A stretch of 37,340 bases of DNA from Acidobacteriota bacterium (GTDB lineage: Bacteria > Acidobacteriota > Terriglobia > Terriglobales > Acidobacteriaceae). The stretch is taken from contig QIAN01000523.1 of NCBI GenBank assembly GCA_003225005.1, positions 1-37,340 on the forward strand, read 5' to 3'. Made by a program: the position numbers and the translations under genes. This document shows positions 8,769-16,812 of the stretch, in pieces (the first letter of the stretch is position 1; every line of letters begins with the position of its first letter). The notes under the pieces were generated by a model that saw only the letters and a list, made by a program, of their open reading frames with translations, ran no database searches and was not told the origin of the DNA.

Positions 8769-8867
8769 ATGTTTTACATCGGGGTGGATGTTCACAAGAA
8801 GACGAGCTACGGTGTCAAGGATGCCAGCGGGCGGGTCCAATCGGTGTCTGTCAGGAGGGCAGTTTGA
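8769..8867 (+). pseudogene. IS110-family transposase N-terminal remnant
   Basis: An ATG at 8769 opens a 32-codon frame starting MFYIGVDVHKKTSYGVKDAS, the first strand and catalytic-Asp region of an IS110-type DEDD transposase (GVDVHKKT). After about 25 residues the similarity ends and a TGA at 8865-8867 follows. It differs from the transposase at the left edge of the window, so it comes from another element. The flanks 8409-8768 and 8868-9316 show no other gene that I can support; they may contain eroded remains of the same element. Confidence 0.7.
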
Positions 8868-9316
8868 ATGAACCGGCGTCGTCATTGAGTATCGTCCTGA
8901 ATATTTGGTCGTGATTTCTTGATATCGCTCGTGCCTATCTCGCCGACAGCCTCACTGGGTCTTGCTATCGAGTTTTCTTAGCAGGTCATCTAGGTTCTGG
9001 TTGACGGAAATGGGTGCGGCGTCGAGCGGAGCCCGCCTTTCGGATCGGGACGATCCACATGCGATTGTTAAACAGGATTCGTTCCAAGCGAGCGACGATT
9101 GCGGCTGATCGGGAGTACTAAGTAGATTCTGGAAGGAGTGTAGCGTTCATCACTGCCGGGCATCTCGTTGGGACAGGGGAGCATCTTCCACCGGAGTGCG
9201 CTGCTCGTAAGGCTACCGATCAGTTCGCAAGCTCTTGCCCGTCGGAATCAGCGGATCTGTGCGTTACCGCGCGGCCAAGGTGCCACTCTTCAGCCGGTGT
9301 CGGCCTACAAGCCATG
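8868..9316. other. gene-free stretch
   Basis: No coding frame with family features, no RNA gene and no clear hairpin terminator was seen. It lies between the IS110 remnant and the end of the DJ-1 gene and may be decayed mobile-element DNA. Confidence 0.5.
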
Positions 9317-9910
9317 TTAGGCGGTTTTCTCCGGAAGTTTCGCACTGCGGAAGATTTGCGCCCAGACTGACCGCTCTTTCGTACTCATCACCTCTAGTTC
9401 CTCGAACAGCTCACGTGCGAACTCGACATCGCCCAGCCCGCTAGCGGTAATGAGCTTCCGATCACGAACAGCGGGCGCGTCCACGTATTTGTCTGCATCA
9501 GAGTACCCGGGGACGTGCGAACGCAAGTATTCAAGCCCATTGCTAGTGTGGCGCCGCCGTCGCAGGAGCCCGATTCTTGAAATCGCTACTGTCGCGCCGC
9601 AAATGGCTGCGATCGGGACGTTGCACGCATCGAGCTGCTTGAGTAGCTGCTCTAGTTCGGATTCAACAGGGGCATTCTCCCATCTGTCGCCGCCCGGCAG
9701 AATAAACACAGCTACATCTGAGGTATTGACTTCTGAAACGGTTCTTGAGGGCAGAACGGTGATACCTCCCATGGAGCGGACTGCCGCCGAAGTCAATCCC
9801 ACAGACTCGACCTTATAGTGGCCCTGCCGTCGCAACTCGGCAACGGCGTGGGCAGGCTCCCAATCCGCGAAGCCTTCGACGACGAGCAAGTAAACCGCCT
9901 TCTCTGGCAT
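9317..9910 (-). CDS. DJ-1/PfpI-family glutamine-amidotransferase-like protein
   Basis: 197 residues of the DJ-1/PfpI superfamily. The N-terminus EKAVYLLVVEGFADWE and the AVFILPGGD strand fit the class I amidotransferase-like fold, and the nucleophile elbow AAICGAT places the conserved Cys at residue 104. LLRRRRHTSNGL and LITASGLGDVEFARELFEEL follow as in YdeA/DJ-1-like proteins. Members include glyoxalase-III-type hydratases, chaperone/protease-like stress proteins and putative transcription cofactors; the sequence does not decide which. Probably cytoplasmic. It stands alone and is unrelated to the sugar genes. Confidence 0.88.
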   Translation of the reverse strand: MPEKAVYLLVVEGFADWEPAHAVAELRRQGHYKVESVGLTSAAVRSMGGITVLPSRTVSEVNTSDVAVFILPGGDRWENAPVESELEQLLKQLDACNVPIAAICGATVAISRIGLLRRRRHTSNGLEYLRSHVPGYSDADKYVDAPAVRDRKLITASGLGDVEFARELFEELEVMSTKERSVWAQIFRSAKLPEKTA

Positions 9911-10454
9911 GTTGTCTACTACACTCCCTCTCGCCTCAGTCTATGACCAGAATATACCGGCAAATAGGTGTCTGTGGGAGGTTGTCGATCGCGGTAGGGA
10001 CACCAGTTTGCCTGGTGCCCCCCGCACGGACCCGGACGAGCGCTCATTAGCATCCAGTTCTTATCTCGGATGAGTAACGGCCAAGCGTACAGCTTGTCCG
10101 CACACTCCCCCACCCGTGGGGCACGCGCAGTCCCGCTCTGTGTCGGGTACGTGCCAGATGGAAAAGCGCTCTCCTTGGTTGGGATAGAGCTCCGGCGCGC
10201 CAGCTGTAGGTGGAGGTTTACCGTCCTCGCTCTTTTCGATTGCGAGACGGGTTCACATTTTCACCATGCCATGTTTCCGGAGGCCCCCCCGATAATCCCG
10301 GACGGGCGGTTTTCCCAGCCGGTTCGGAGTCTCGGCCATATGTTCTTCCTTGGGCCTTCCCCATCTCAGCGAGGTTTAAGTGCCGATTCGCACAGGGCCC
10401 ATATCGTAGACTTTGGTACATGCTTCGCGGGGCGGCAGTTTTGAGAACTCCGGA
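9911..10454. other. intergenic stretch without a recognised gene
   Basis: A plus-strand open frame at 10070-10444 exists, but its composition (many Arg, Pro, Ser, Cys and no family pattern) and the lack of a ribosome-binding site argue against a gene. It may be decayed sequence. No RNA gene or clear terminator was seen. Confidence 0.4.
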
Positions 10455-10964
10455 GTGACTCTCTTGATCGCCATCAAGCCAATCACGCTGCTAGACGCTT
10501 TTGTCTTTAAGGCTGTTCGCCTTCGTGCGTTGCAAGAGGCCCCGCATGCATTCGGTTCCACCTACGCAAAGGAGTTGCAGTTTGCCGACTCTGAATGGCT
10601 GGCACGGATAGAAAGAATGAATGGTGAGAGCGGCGCAGGATTTTTGGCGATGGACGGCGAAACTGCATGCGGCATCGCTGGTTCATTTCTTGACGAGAAC
10701 GATTCAACGCGAGCACAGCTTATCTCCATGTGGACGGCCCCCACACATCGTGAGCGAGGTATAGGCCGCCTATTGATAAACGAGATTCTCAACTGGGCTC
10801 ATCTGCGCAACGCGCGTACCCTGCTATTGATGGTCACGAGCAATAACGCACCCGGTATGCGCTTCTACGAGCGATTGGGGTTTACCAGAACTGGAAGAAC
10901 CGAACCATATCCAAATGACCCTGCCGTCGTCGAATATGAAATGTCGAGGCCCATCTCTAAATGA
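10455..10964 (+). CDS. GNAT-family N-acetyltransferase
   Basis: About 169 residues of the Gcn5-related acetyltransferase fold. The acetyl-CoA pyrophosphate loop is seen in MWTAPTHRERGIGRLLI (R-x-R-G-I-G pattern), and the C-terminal NNAPGMRFYERLGFTRTGR is the usual motif B. The N-terminal FKAVRLRALQEAPHAFGSTY is characteristic of a GNAT subgroup that includes small-molecule and antibiotic acetyltransferases. The substrate is unknown. The start may be GTG at 10455 or TTG at 10464; the latter has GGAG eight bases upstream. A frame extension to 10413 lacks support. Confidence 0.88.
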   Translation: MTLLIAIKPITLLDAFVFKAVRLRALQEAPHAFGSTYAKELQFADSEWLARIERMNGESGAGFLAMDGETACGIAGSFLDENDSTRAQLISMWTAPTHRERGIGRLLINEILNWAHLRNARTLLLMVTSNNAPGMRFYERLGFTRTGRTEPYPNDPAVVEYEMSRPISK

Positions 10965-11229
10965 TCGTCCCGGCGAACGCCGTAAACAAATGCTTCGTTA
11001 CCAGTGATTCCCAAATAGTGGCAACTGTAAGACCGTATCGATTCATCATGAATCGAAGCAGATCTTTCAGGTTTTTGCGACCGGCGCTCTGCTTTTGGAT
11101 CAATGTATCCAGACAAAACGCAGCCACGACGCCGCCACTGTAAACCGCTGGACGATTGAAGTCTTTATCAGCTCCAGCAGAGAGGCTTGCGTTCTAGAGT
11201 TTCGCAACTTATATTTGGGGCAACTCGGC

Positions 11230-12321
11230 ATGAAGGTTGTTCATTCTTTCCTAATTGCACTGATCTTGGCGAGTTCCGGTTGCGGACAGACGCCTGCGCC
11301 ACAGCCGGATCGTGTGGACGACTTTGTCCAAGGCGAGATGCAGCGGCAGCATATCCCTGGCCTCTCGCTGCTCGTTGCGCGCGATGGCAAAGTTCTCCTA
11401 GCAAAAGGCTACGGCTTCGCCAATGTGGAACTTCAGGTTCCGGTTAAACCAGAAACCGTATTCCAGTCAGGGTCAGTGGGCAAACAATTCACCGCGACGG
11501 CGGTGATGATGCTTGTGGAAGACGGGAAAATCAAACTCGATGATCCGATCACCCATTACTTGACGGATGCGCCGGCGACCTGGAAACAAGTCACGATACG
11601 CGAATTGCTTAGTCATACTGCGGGATTTGGCGACTATCCCAAGAAGTTCAACTTCCGCAAGGACTACACCGAAGCCGACGAACTCAGAATCGTCGAGGGC
11701 ATTCCGCTGGCCTTTACCCCCGGCACGAAATGGCGCTACAGTAATCTCGGATATGTGACTCTCGGAATCCTCATCCATAAGGTGACGGGCGGGTTTTACA
11801 GCGACTTCCTGCAGAAACGAATCTTTGGTCCGCTCGGAATGACTTCGACAAGCAGCATCAGCGAAGCAGATATCATCCCCAACCGCGCGGCAGGCTATCG
11901 GCTCCTCAAGGAGCAGTTAAAGAATCAGGAATGGGTATCGCCCACGGTGAACACGACTGCGGACGGAAGCCTGTATTTCTCGATCCTCGACTTGGCTAAA
12001 TGGGATGCGGCTTTGTACACAGAAAAGCTGATCAAACAGTCCAGCTTCGAGCAAATGTGGACCGTCTCGCGGCTGACGAATGGCCAGTCCAACTCCGGCC
12101 ACTACGGTTTCGCATGGTTCATTCAAGCCAAACGTGGTCATCGAGTGCTCGATCACGGCGGCGCCTGGCAAGGCTTCGAAACTCACATTTCTCGTTACAT
12201 TGATGACAAGCTGACGGTGGTGGTGTTGAGCAATCTGGCTGACGCGGATACCGGAATTGTAGCTGACCACATCGCCGATTTTTATTTGAATACTGGGGCC
12301 CACAGTGCCTCTGAACCATGA
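11230..12321 (+). CDS. serine hydrolase, class C beta-lactamase/DD-peptidase-like lipoprotein
   Basis: 363 residues. The ATG at 11230 starts a short signal sequence with a lipobox-like SSGC at residues 15-18, so the protein is probably anchored in the envelope. The catalytic SxxK is SVGK at 82-85, the YxN motif is YSN at 170-172, and the KTG-box equivalent is HGG at 309-311. This places it in the beta-lactamase-related (PF00144) family, which covers esterases, D-aminopeptidases and peptidoglycan-acting enzymes more often than true lactamases. Frames upstream to 11095 lack signal-peptide features and were left out. Its stop overlaps the start of a small ORF. Confidence 0.9.
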   Translation: MKVVHSFLIALILASSGCGQTPAPQPDRVDDFVQGEMQRQHIPGLSLLVARDGKVLLAKGYGFANVELQVPVKPETVFQSGSVGKQFTATAVMMLVEDGKIKLDDPITHYLTDAPATWKQVTIRELLSHTAGFGDYPKKFNFRKDYTEADELRIVEGIPLAFTPGTKWRYSNLGYVTLGILIHKVTGGFYSDFLQKRIFGPLGMTSTSSISEADIIPNRAAGYRLLKEQLKNQEWVSPTVNTTADGSLYFSILDLAKWDAALYTEKLIKQSSFEQMWTVSRLTNGQSNSGHYGFAWFIQAKRGHRVLDHGGAWQGFETHISRYIDDKLTVVVLSNLADADTGIVADHIADFYLNTGAHSASEP

Positions 12322-12497
12322 TCTCCGCCAATGACAGGCGACGAATTCTCGCAAAACTGATCCATGCTCGGCATGATCTGGAAGATGCATTGGCGCAACA
12401 CCCGGTCCATGTCGGAAAGCAGATCAAGTGCTCGCGATGTGGGTCTCTGCTCCCCATATTTGAGGGTGTCACTACGGTTGTGCAGCGCCCCGCTTAG
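12318..12497 (+). CDS. small CxxC protein, unknown function
   Basis: A 59-codon ORF whose ATG (12318-12320) overlaps the serine hydrolase stop as ATGA, the classic arrangement for translational coupling. The product has an N-terminal basic, probably helical half ([20 protein letters not shown]) and a second half with [15 protein letters not shown], a CxxC knuckle as in zinc ribbons but without a second pair. No family is recognised. It may be a truncated zinc-ribbon protein or a chance frame; the overlap and the non-random composition are the only support. Confidence 0.4.
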   Translation: MISANDRRRILAKLIHARHDLEDALAQHPVHVGKQIKCSRCGSLLPIFEGVTTVVQRPA

Positions 12498-12669
12498 TCG
12501 CGCGCCCCGCAGTGTCTGCAAAGCCCAAACTTCACGCCTCGCCCAGAAGAACAAGATGCAGGCGCAGCTTCTCCACAATCTTCTGCACGGCGCTACGCTT
12601 CCCACAAGCCGACTTCTGGAGTGCGGAAGGATTCACTTTAGGTGAAGACGCCTTTCCCAAACTTACTCG

Positions 12670-13899
12670 TCACTGGCCCGAGGGACTTCGGGTCGCGATG
12701 AGCGATACCTGTTCCAGATCCGGGTAGTGGTCCTCGTTGTCGGGCTTGCGTTCGGCAGGCGCAATTTGCTCAATCGTTGTTCGTGCTGGCATGACGTGGC
12801 TGAAATACTGGGCGTACACGTCGTCAAATGCCCGCATGTCCGACAAATCGTCCAAGTAAATGTTCGTGGCTACAACGTCGTCGAAATTCATGCCAGCTTC
12901 TTCGAGGTTGTCGAGCAGATTTCGCATGGTTTGCCGGAGTTGGTGGGCTGTGGTGGAGGCATAGACGCCACCGTGTGGTCCTGGAATAAAACCGCTCTTG
13001 GCGGAACAATACAGAGTTTCGCCGGCAAAGACGCACGGACTTGCAGTTGGACTGGGCGGCATGTTCTTGGGGCGCACCGCTCGCCTCTGCTTCAAATCGC
13101 GCACCGCGACGCCGGTGTACTCGATGTGAGCCCCGCCCGGAAGACTCGATACTACTATGGTGGCCCGTGCCGGGGTGTTGCCGAATTCGAAGCGCAGCGC
13201 ATAGCGCTGGTTCATGACTCGCATCGGGATGTCCGCTGTCAGATAGGGATTTACGAAAACCATGTGGCGGAGATCGAGACTGGCGGCTTCCAGGACGGCC
13301 TTCATGCGATCGAGCGCGAAGTCTACCTGGGCCGCGGGCTCATCTGGCACCTCGCCGCTGGAGGGATCGCTGCCGGGCATGGCGGAAAGGAACAGCCGGT
13401 CGTGGGTCAGAATGCCAGGCGCAGCGGAATCGTCCGATTTATAGCCCGGCGGATATATGGCCCGCTTATCGGCCAGACTGCGCACGGCGACCGCATTAAT
13501 CTGAACCGATGGCTCGGGAAGCCTTGCGACCCCGAGCACAGCTCGGGCGGGCGGGGTCTTGGGGAAGACCTCGGCGAAGACTTGGTTCATCTCCCGATAC
13601 CTGCTGATGTCTTCGAGATAAACGTGGATGTAAACCACGTGCTCCATGGTCAACCCCGCGGTTTGGACGACGGACTTGACGTTTTCCAGAGCTTGCCGGA
13701 CTTGGGCTTCAAAGGTTTGCGGTAAACTTCCGTCTCGGCGACGAGGACCCTGTCCGGACACGTACAGATAGTCGCGAGCGTCGACACCGGGCGAGTAGAC
13801 ACGTGCCGCGTTGGATGCCGGCGCGGGATCCACAGCTCGTATCTGAGCCTGGACTTGGGGCATCAACAACAGCAACAATCCGCTAAGCAATATTCGCAT
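12670..13899 (-). CDS. secreted protein with three RidA (YjgF/UK114) domains
   Basis: 409 residues with a Sec signal peptide (MRILLSGLLLLLMPQVQAQ). Three tandem RidA units follow, at roughly 30-140, 150-265 and 275-400. Each keeps the substrate-carboxylate-binding Arg in its PAR motif (Arg119, Arg245, Arg373). The Glu that helps activate water in E. coli RidA appears replaced in all three. RidA proteins normally form cytoplasmic trimers that hydrolyse reactive enamines/imines made by PLP enzymes; three units in one chain could mimic such a trimer. It lies 32 bases downstream of the SelA-like PLP gene on the same strand. The ATG at 13897-13899 was chosen because it begins the signal peptide; a longer frame overlaps the upstream gene. 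Confidence 0.85.
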   Translation of the reverse strand: MRILLSGLLLLLMPQVQAQIRAVDPAPASNAARVYSPGVDARDYLYVSGQGPRRRDGSLPQTFEAQVRQALENVKSVVQTAGLTMEHVVYIHVYLEDISRYREMNQVFAEVFPKTPPARAVLGVARLPEPSVQINAVAVRSLADKRAIYPPGYKSDDSAAPGILTHDRLFLSAMPGSDPSSGEVPDEPAAQVDFALDRMKAVLEAASLDLRHMVFVNPYLTADIPMRVMNQRYALRFEFGNTPARATIVVSSLPGGAHIEYTGVAVRDLKQRRAVRPKNMPPSPTASPCVFAGETLYCSAKSGFIPGPHGGVYASTTAHQLRQTMRNLLDNLEEAGMNFDDVVATNIYLDDLSDMRAFDDVYAQYFSHVMPARTTIEQIAPAERKPDNEDHYPDLEQVSLIATRSPSGQ

Positions 13900-13931
13900 T
13901 TGAATCTTCCACAAAGTGTTAGGGATCAAGG

Positions 13932-15218
13932 CTAGGCGGCGGCTTTTCCTTTCTGCGCGGCACTCAAAATCGCTCGCAAACATTGCCCTACAATGATTTC
14001 CTGACCGGGCTGTATGGTCATGGATACGAGTTCGATGTGATCGGCCTCTTTATGTTCTTTCCGGTTCGGATTGCCTTCGTGAACCGCTGTCACCAGACTT
14101 GGATTGTCGGAACCGAGCACTTCGATGACGGGATCGTTCTCGCGGAGCTTCCGAACGCAGTCCGAGGTGCTGAAGCCCCAGGCTGATTGGTCCCAGGAGA
14201 CTCTCAGCGTCGGAAAGCGGTTCCCATCATCGGGAATATAGATGTCAGTCTTCACACCTGACACGGTGTCGACCAGCTTTCGAATGCGGTCCACGCGGCC
14301 GTTCCATTCGCGGTAGACCTTCTTCTCATCCAGGTTCAGCCAGGTCTCCAGCGCGGTCAGGCAGCCGATGATTTCTTCTTTTCCGACTTTCATGGCTCGA
14401 CAGACCGATCCTTCGCGCGGACTGCAGTTCATCAGAGCCGCATCGATCAGATCCTTTCGCCCCAGGAGCAAACCGCTGCACTGAGGTCCGCACAAGCCCT
14501 TTCCGCCGGAGAAAGCGTAAAGGTCAATCTTCATCCGGGCGTAGAGCCTGGCGTTGTCCGCCGGGGGGATGCCTGCCGCATCGTCCAGCAACATCGGCAC
14601 ATTGCGATCTTTAGCGATCGCGAGTTCGCGCTGCAGCTTCTCCCCGAGGTCGGTAGTGTAGATCATGGCCGTGTTTTCGTTGATTGCATTCGCTAGTTCT
14701 TCGGGAGAGAACGCGAGGACGAGTTTCGCTCCGGTGAGCCGGATGGCGCTATCAAAAGCGCTTCTCCCGCCCATCATGATGACTTCATGCTTCAGACCGG
14801 TCGTATCGGGCAGTTGCCAGATGTGCTTGTCATCGGTCCCGGCCATGCACGCAGCCGTTGCGGCCGCCATGGCGCCAGCGGCGCCTGAAGTGACCATTCC
14901 TGACTCCGCGCTGGTCAACTCCGCGAGGCGTCGCCCGGCGCCCCTCTGCAGTTCGAGCATATTGACGAAATATTGTCCCGCTTCTACCTGGGCTTGGCGA
15001 ACTTCAGGGAACTCCAGAGACCCGCTCAGGTAAGTCCATGTGCCGCGACAATTGATAACGGTTCTCACACCGAGGCGGGTGTAAACGTTCTGCTTAGGAT
15101 CTCTGCCGATGGCCATGGCGGCGTGTGCGTAGAGGTTTCGCGCTGTAATCTGGGTCAACAGTGGAGCCGCAGCCGCTAATTTAATGAATGATCGCCGACT
15201 GGAACTCCGGGCCCCCAT
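13932..15218 (-). CDS. Tat-exported SelA-like PLP-dependent enzyme
   Basis: 428 residues of PLP fold type I, related to L-seryl-tRNA(Sec) selenium transferase and D-glucosaminate-6-phosphate ammonia-lyase. The N-terminus has a twin-arginine signal, SRRSFIKLAAAAPLL, at 7-21. Family blocks follow: RLGVRTVINCRGTWTYLSGS, the TSGAAGAMAAATAA helix, LLDDAAG (Asp212/213, pyridine N contact) and FSGGKGLCGPQCSG with the likely PLP lysine at 240. Such enzymes catalyse alpha,beta-elimination or transfer on amino acids or amino-sugar acids. Tat export would fit a protein folded with PLP in the cytoplasm; it is not a housekeeping SelA. The ATG at 15216-15218 has an excellent GAGGAGG five bases upstream. 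Confidence 0.85.
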   Translation of the reverse strand: MGARSSSRRSFIKLAAAAPLLTQITARNLYAHAAMAIGRDPKQNVYTRLGVRTVINCRGTWTYLSGSLEFPEVRQAQVEAGQYFVNMLELQRGAGRRLAELTSAESGMVTSGAAGAMAAATAACMAGTDDKHIWQLPDTTGLKHEVIMMGGRSAFDSAIRLTGAKLVLAFSPEELANAINENTAMIYTTDLGEKLQRELAIAKDRNVPMLLDDAAGIPPADNARLYARMKIDLYAFSGGKGLCGPQCSGLLLGRKDLIDAALMNCSPREGSVCRAMKVGKEEIIGCLTALETWLNLDEKKVYREWNGRVDRIRKLVDTVSGVKTDIYIPDDGNRFPTLRVSWDQSAWGFSTSDCVRKLRENDPVIEVLGSDNPSLVTAVHEGNPNRKEHKEADHIELVSMTIQPGQEIIVGQCLRAILSAAQKGKAAA

Positions 15219-15261
15219 TCCGACCTCCTCAATAAACGTCACGCTCGTCCAAGGAAGAATT

Positions 15262-15271
15262 TGGTATACCA
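15262..15271. promoter_or_regulatory. palindromic operator candidate TGGTATACCA
   Basis: A perfect 10-base palindrome in the 184-base region between the divergent starts at 15218 and 15403. It fits the TNGTNNNACNA-type half-sites of FadR-like GntR repressors when the spacer is shortened, so it could control both directions. No GntR gene is seen nearby. This is pattern only. Confidence 0.35.
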
Positions 15272-15402
15272 CAGAATAAGCTTGACGCCCATCAGTTTAT
15301 TGCGTTTTATTAGGTTTCCTTTCGTTGTTTTTCAACGGAGCGCGGAGTCCTTTAACCGGGTCTCACACGCTCGGCGCTATGGCCTGTAGAGAGGAAACAA
15401 CG

Positions 15403-16812
15403 ATGCCACTGCAGCTGCGAAAACCCGTTGGGGTGCCGGGCTCTTCCGTCCTCTTGTTTCTGGCGGGTCTGGCGATGACCCCCGTCTTTGGCCTGAGCAG
15501 GAGCGAATCGAGGCCTGCGAATTCAGCCTGCCGCGTTGAGCCCGCGGATTATAAGGGTTGGCACGCACAACGACTCTCCAATCGCTGGGTCCAAATGATT
15601 GTCCTGCCGCAGAACGGCGGGCGATTGATACAGGTGATTTTCGCCGGATATTCCTATCTCTTCGTCAATCCAAAATATGAAGGCAAATACCTACCGCCCA
15701 GCCAGAGCCAGTGGTTCAACTATGGCGGCGACAAGCTCTGGCTCCTGCCCGAGGGGAACGACGATGAACAACATTGGGTGGGAAATTCCGACGTGCTCGA
15801 CGACGGGGTCTATTCCTTTCGAAAGATTTCAGAAGGCGAGCACTGTGAAGTAGAACTCACGGGACCCGCCGATCCCAGGACTGGGATTCAGTTCCAGCGT
15901 ACGATTCGCCTGGACGCCACCTCTCCGCGAATCCTTTTTCACGCCACCATGAAGAACACCACCGGTCATACCGTGCAATGGTCGATGCAGTCGGTCTCTC
16001 AATACGATACGGCTCACCCAGGCGCTCCATCGCAAATGAATCGCGACTTCCATGCCTTCACTCCGGCAAATCCAGCGAGCAGCTATCTCAACCGCTACCA
16101 CGTTCGATTCGGACCAGCGGAAAATCGTGCCGCATCGATAAGAGACGACGGATTGTTTTCACTGCGCTATGTCCACATGGCGGCCGAACTGTGGCTGGAC
16201 TCGACGGCGGGCTGGCTTGCCGTCGTCGATGGCAGCAGCAAGTACGGAATGGTCGAACGTTTCCAATTTGAAGAATCTCGAGCTTATCCGGGCAAGGCGT
16301 CCATCATTTTTTGGACGAACGGCCCCGAGGTGAAGTTGAATGCAGAGGGCATTGCATCCATGAGCTCGGGCGAAGATGGAGGTCCACACTACCTGGAGGC
16401 GGAGATCAATTCGCCCTTGTGCCGATTGCGCCCCGGGGAGACTTGCAGCCTCGAGACGGAATGGTTTCCCACCCGTGTCGGAAGCGAATTTCATGCTGCG
16501 ACCGATGCTGGTGTTGTGGTACAGCCTCTTCGAGCTACTCATCAGGAGAATGGCAAGATCAAAGTTTCCGGTGCCTTTGGAGTATTTTTCGCCGGGCGCC
16601 TGGTGGCGTATCTCTACAACGAGCACGGCGCGGAGTTGAACAGCGTACCTGTGGCGGATGTGGACCCAGTCGAATTGGTCACGCTCGAAACCGAGATAGC
16701 TTCGCCTGACAAGGCTGCCCGAATCTCGCTTCATCTGGAAGACTGGGCTGGGTTGGACCGCGGTTCTTTGCAGGAAGTTCCAGTGGGATCACAGGAGAAT
16801 GACGGAAAGTGA
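15403..16812 (+). CDS. secreted mutarotase-like protein (DUF4380-type)
   Basis: 469 residues with an N-terminal signal segment ending around AMTPVFG. The fold features WVQMIVLPQNGGRLIQVIFAG, SQWFNYGGDKLWLLPEG and the later LDATSPRILFHATMKNTTG match the galactose-mutarotase-like beta-sandwich of DUF4380 proteins. These probably bind or epimerise sugars, but no catalytic role is established. The ATG at 15403 is preceded by GAGAGGAAA. Its TGA overlaps the GTG of the PQQ dehydrogenase as GTGA, which predicts coupled translation and a shared task, perhaps presenting the right sugar anomer to the dehydrogenase. Confidence 0.75.
   Translation: MPLQLRKPVGVPGSSVLLFLAGLAMTPVFGLSRSESRPANSACRVEPADYKGWHAQRLSNRWVQMIVLPQNGGRLIQVIFAGYSYLFVNPKYEGKYLPPSQSQWFNYGGDKLWLLPEGNDDEQHWVGNSDVLDDGVYSFRKISEGEHCEVELTGPADPRTGIQFQRTIRLDATSPRILFHATMKNTTGHTVQWSMQSVSQYDTAHPGAPSQMNRDFHAFTPANPASSYLNRYHVRFGPAENRAASIRDDGLFSLRYVHMAAELWLDSTAGWLAVVDGSSKYGMVERFQFEESRAYPGKASIIFWTNGPEVKLNAEGIASMSSGEDGGPHYLEAEINSPLCRLRPGETCSLETEWFPTRVGSEFHAATDAGVVVQPLRATHQENGKIKVSGAFGVFFAGRLVAYLYNEHGAELNSVPVADVDPVELVTLETEIASPDKAARISLHLEDWAGLDRGSLQEVPVGSQENDGK

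Noticed and set aside
10070-10444. Plus-strand open frame of 124 codons before the GNAT gene
   Set aside because: Arg/Pro/Ser/Cys-rich composition, no ribosome-binding site and no family pattern; probably non-coding.
12727-13725. 332-codon plus-strand open frame
   Set aside because: Antisense to the triple-RidA gene, whose domains are clear.
13932-15218. Authentic selenocysteine synthase (SelA)
   Set aside because: Tat signal and sugar-gene context, with no tRNA-Sec or SelB nearby, favour a SelA-like eliminase or ammonia-lyase.
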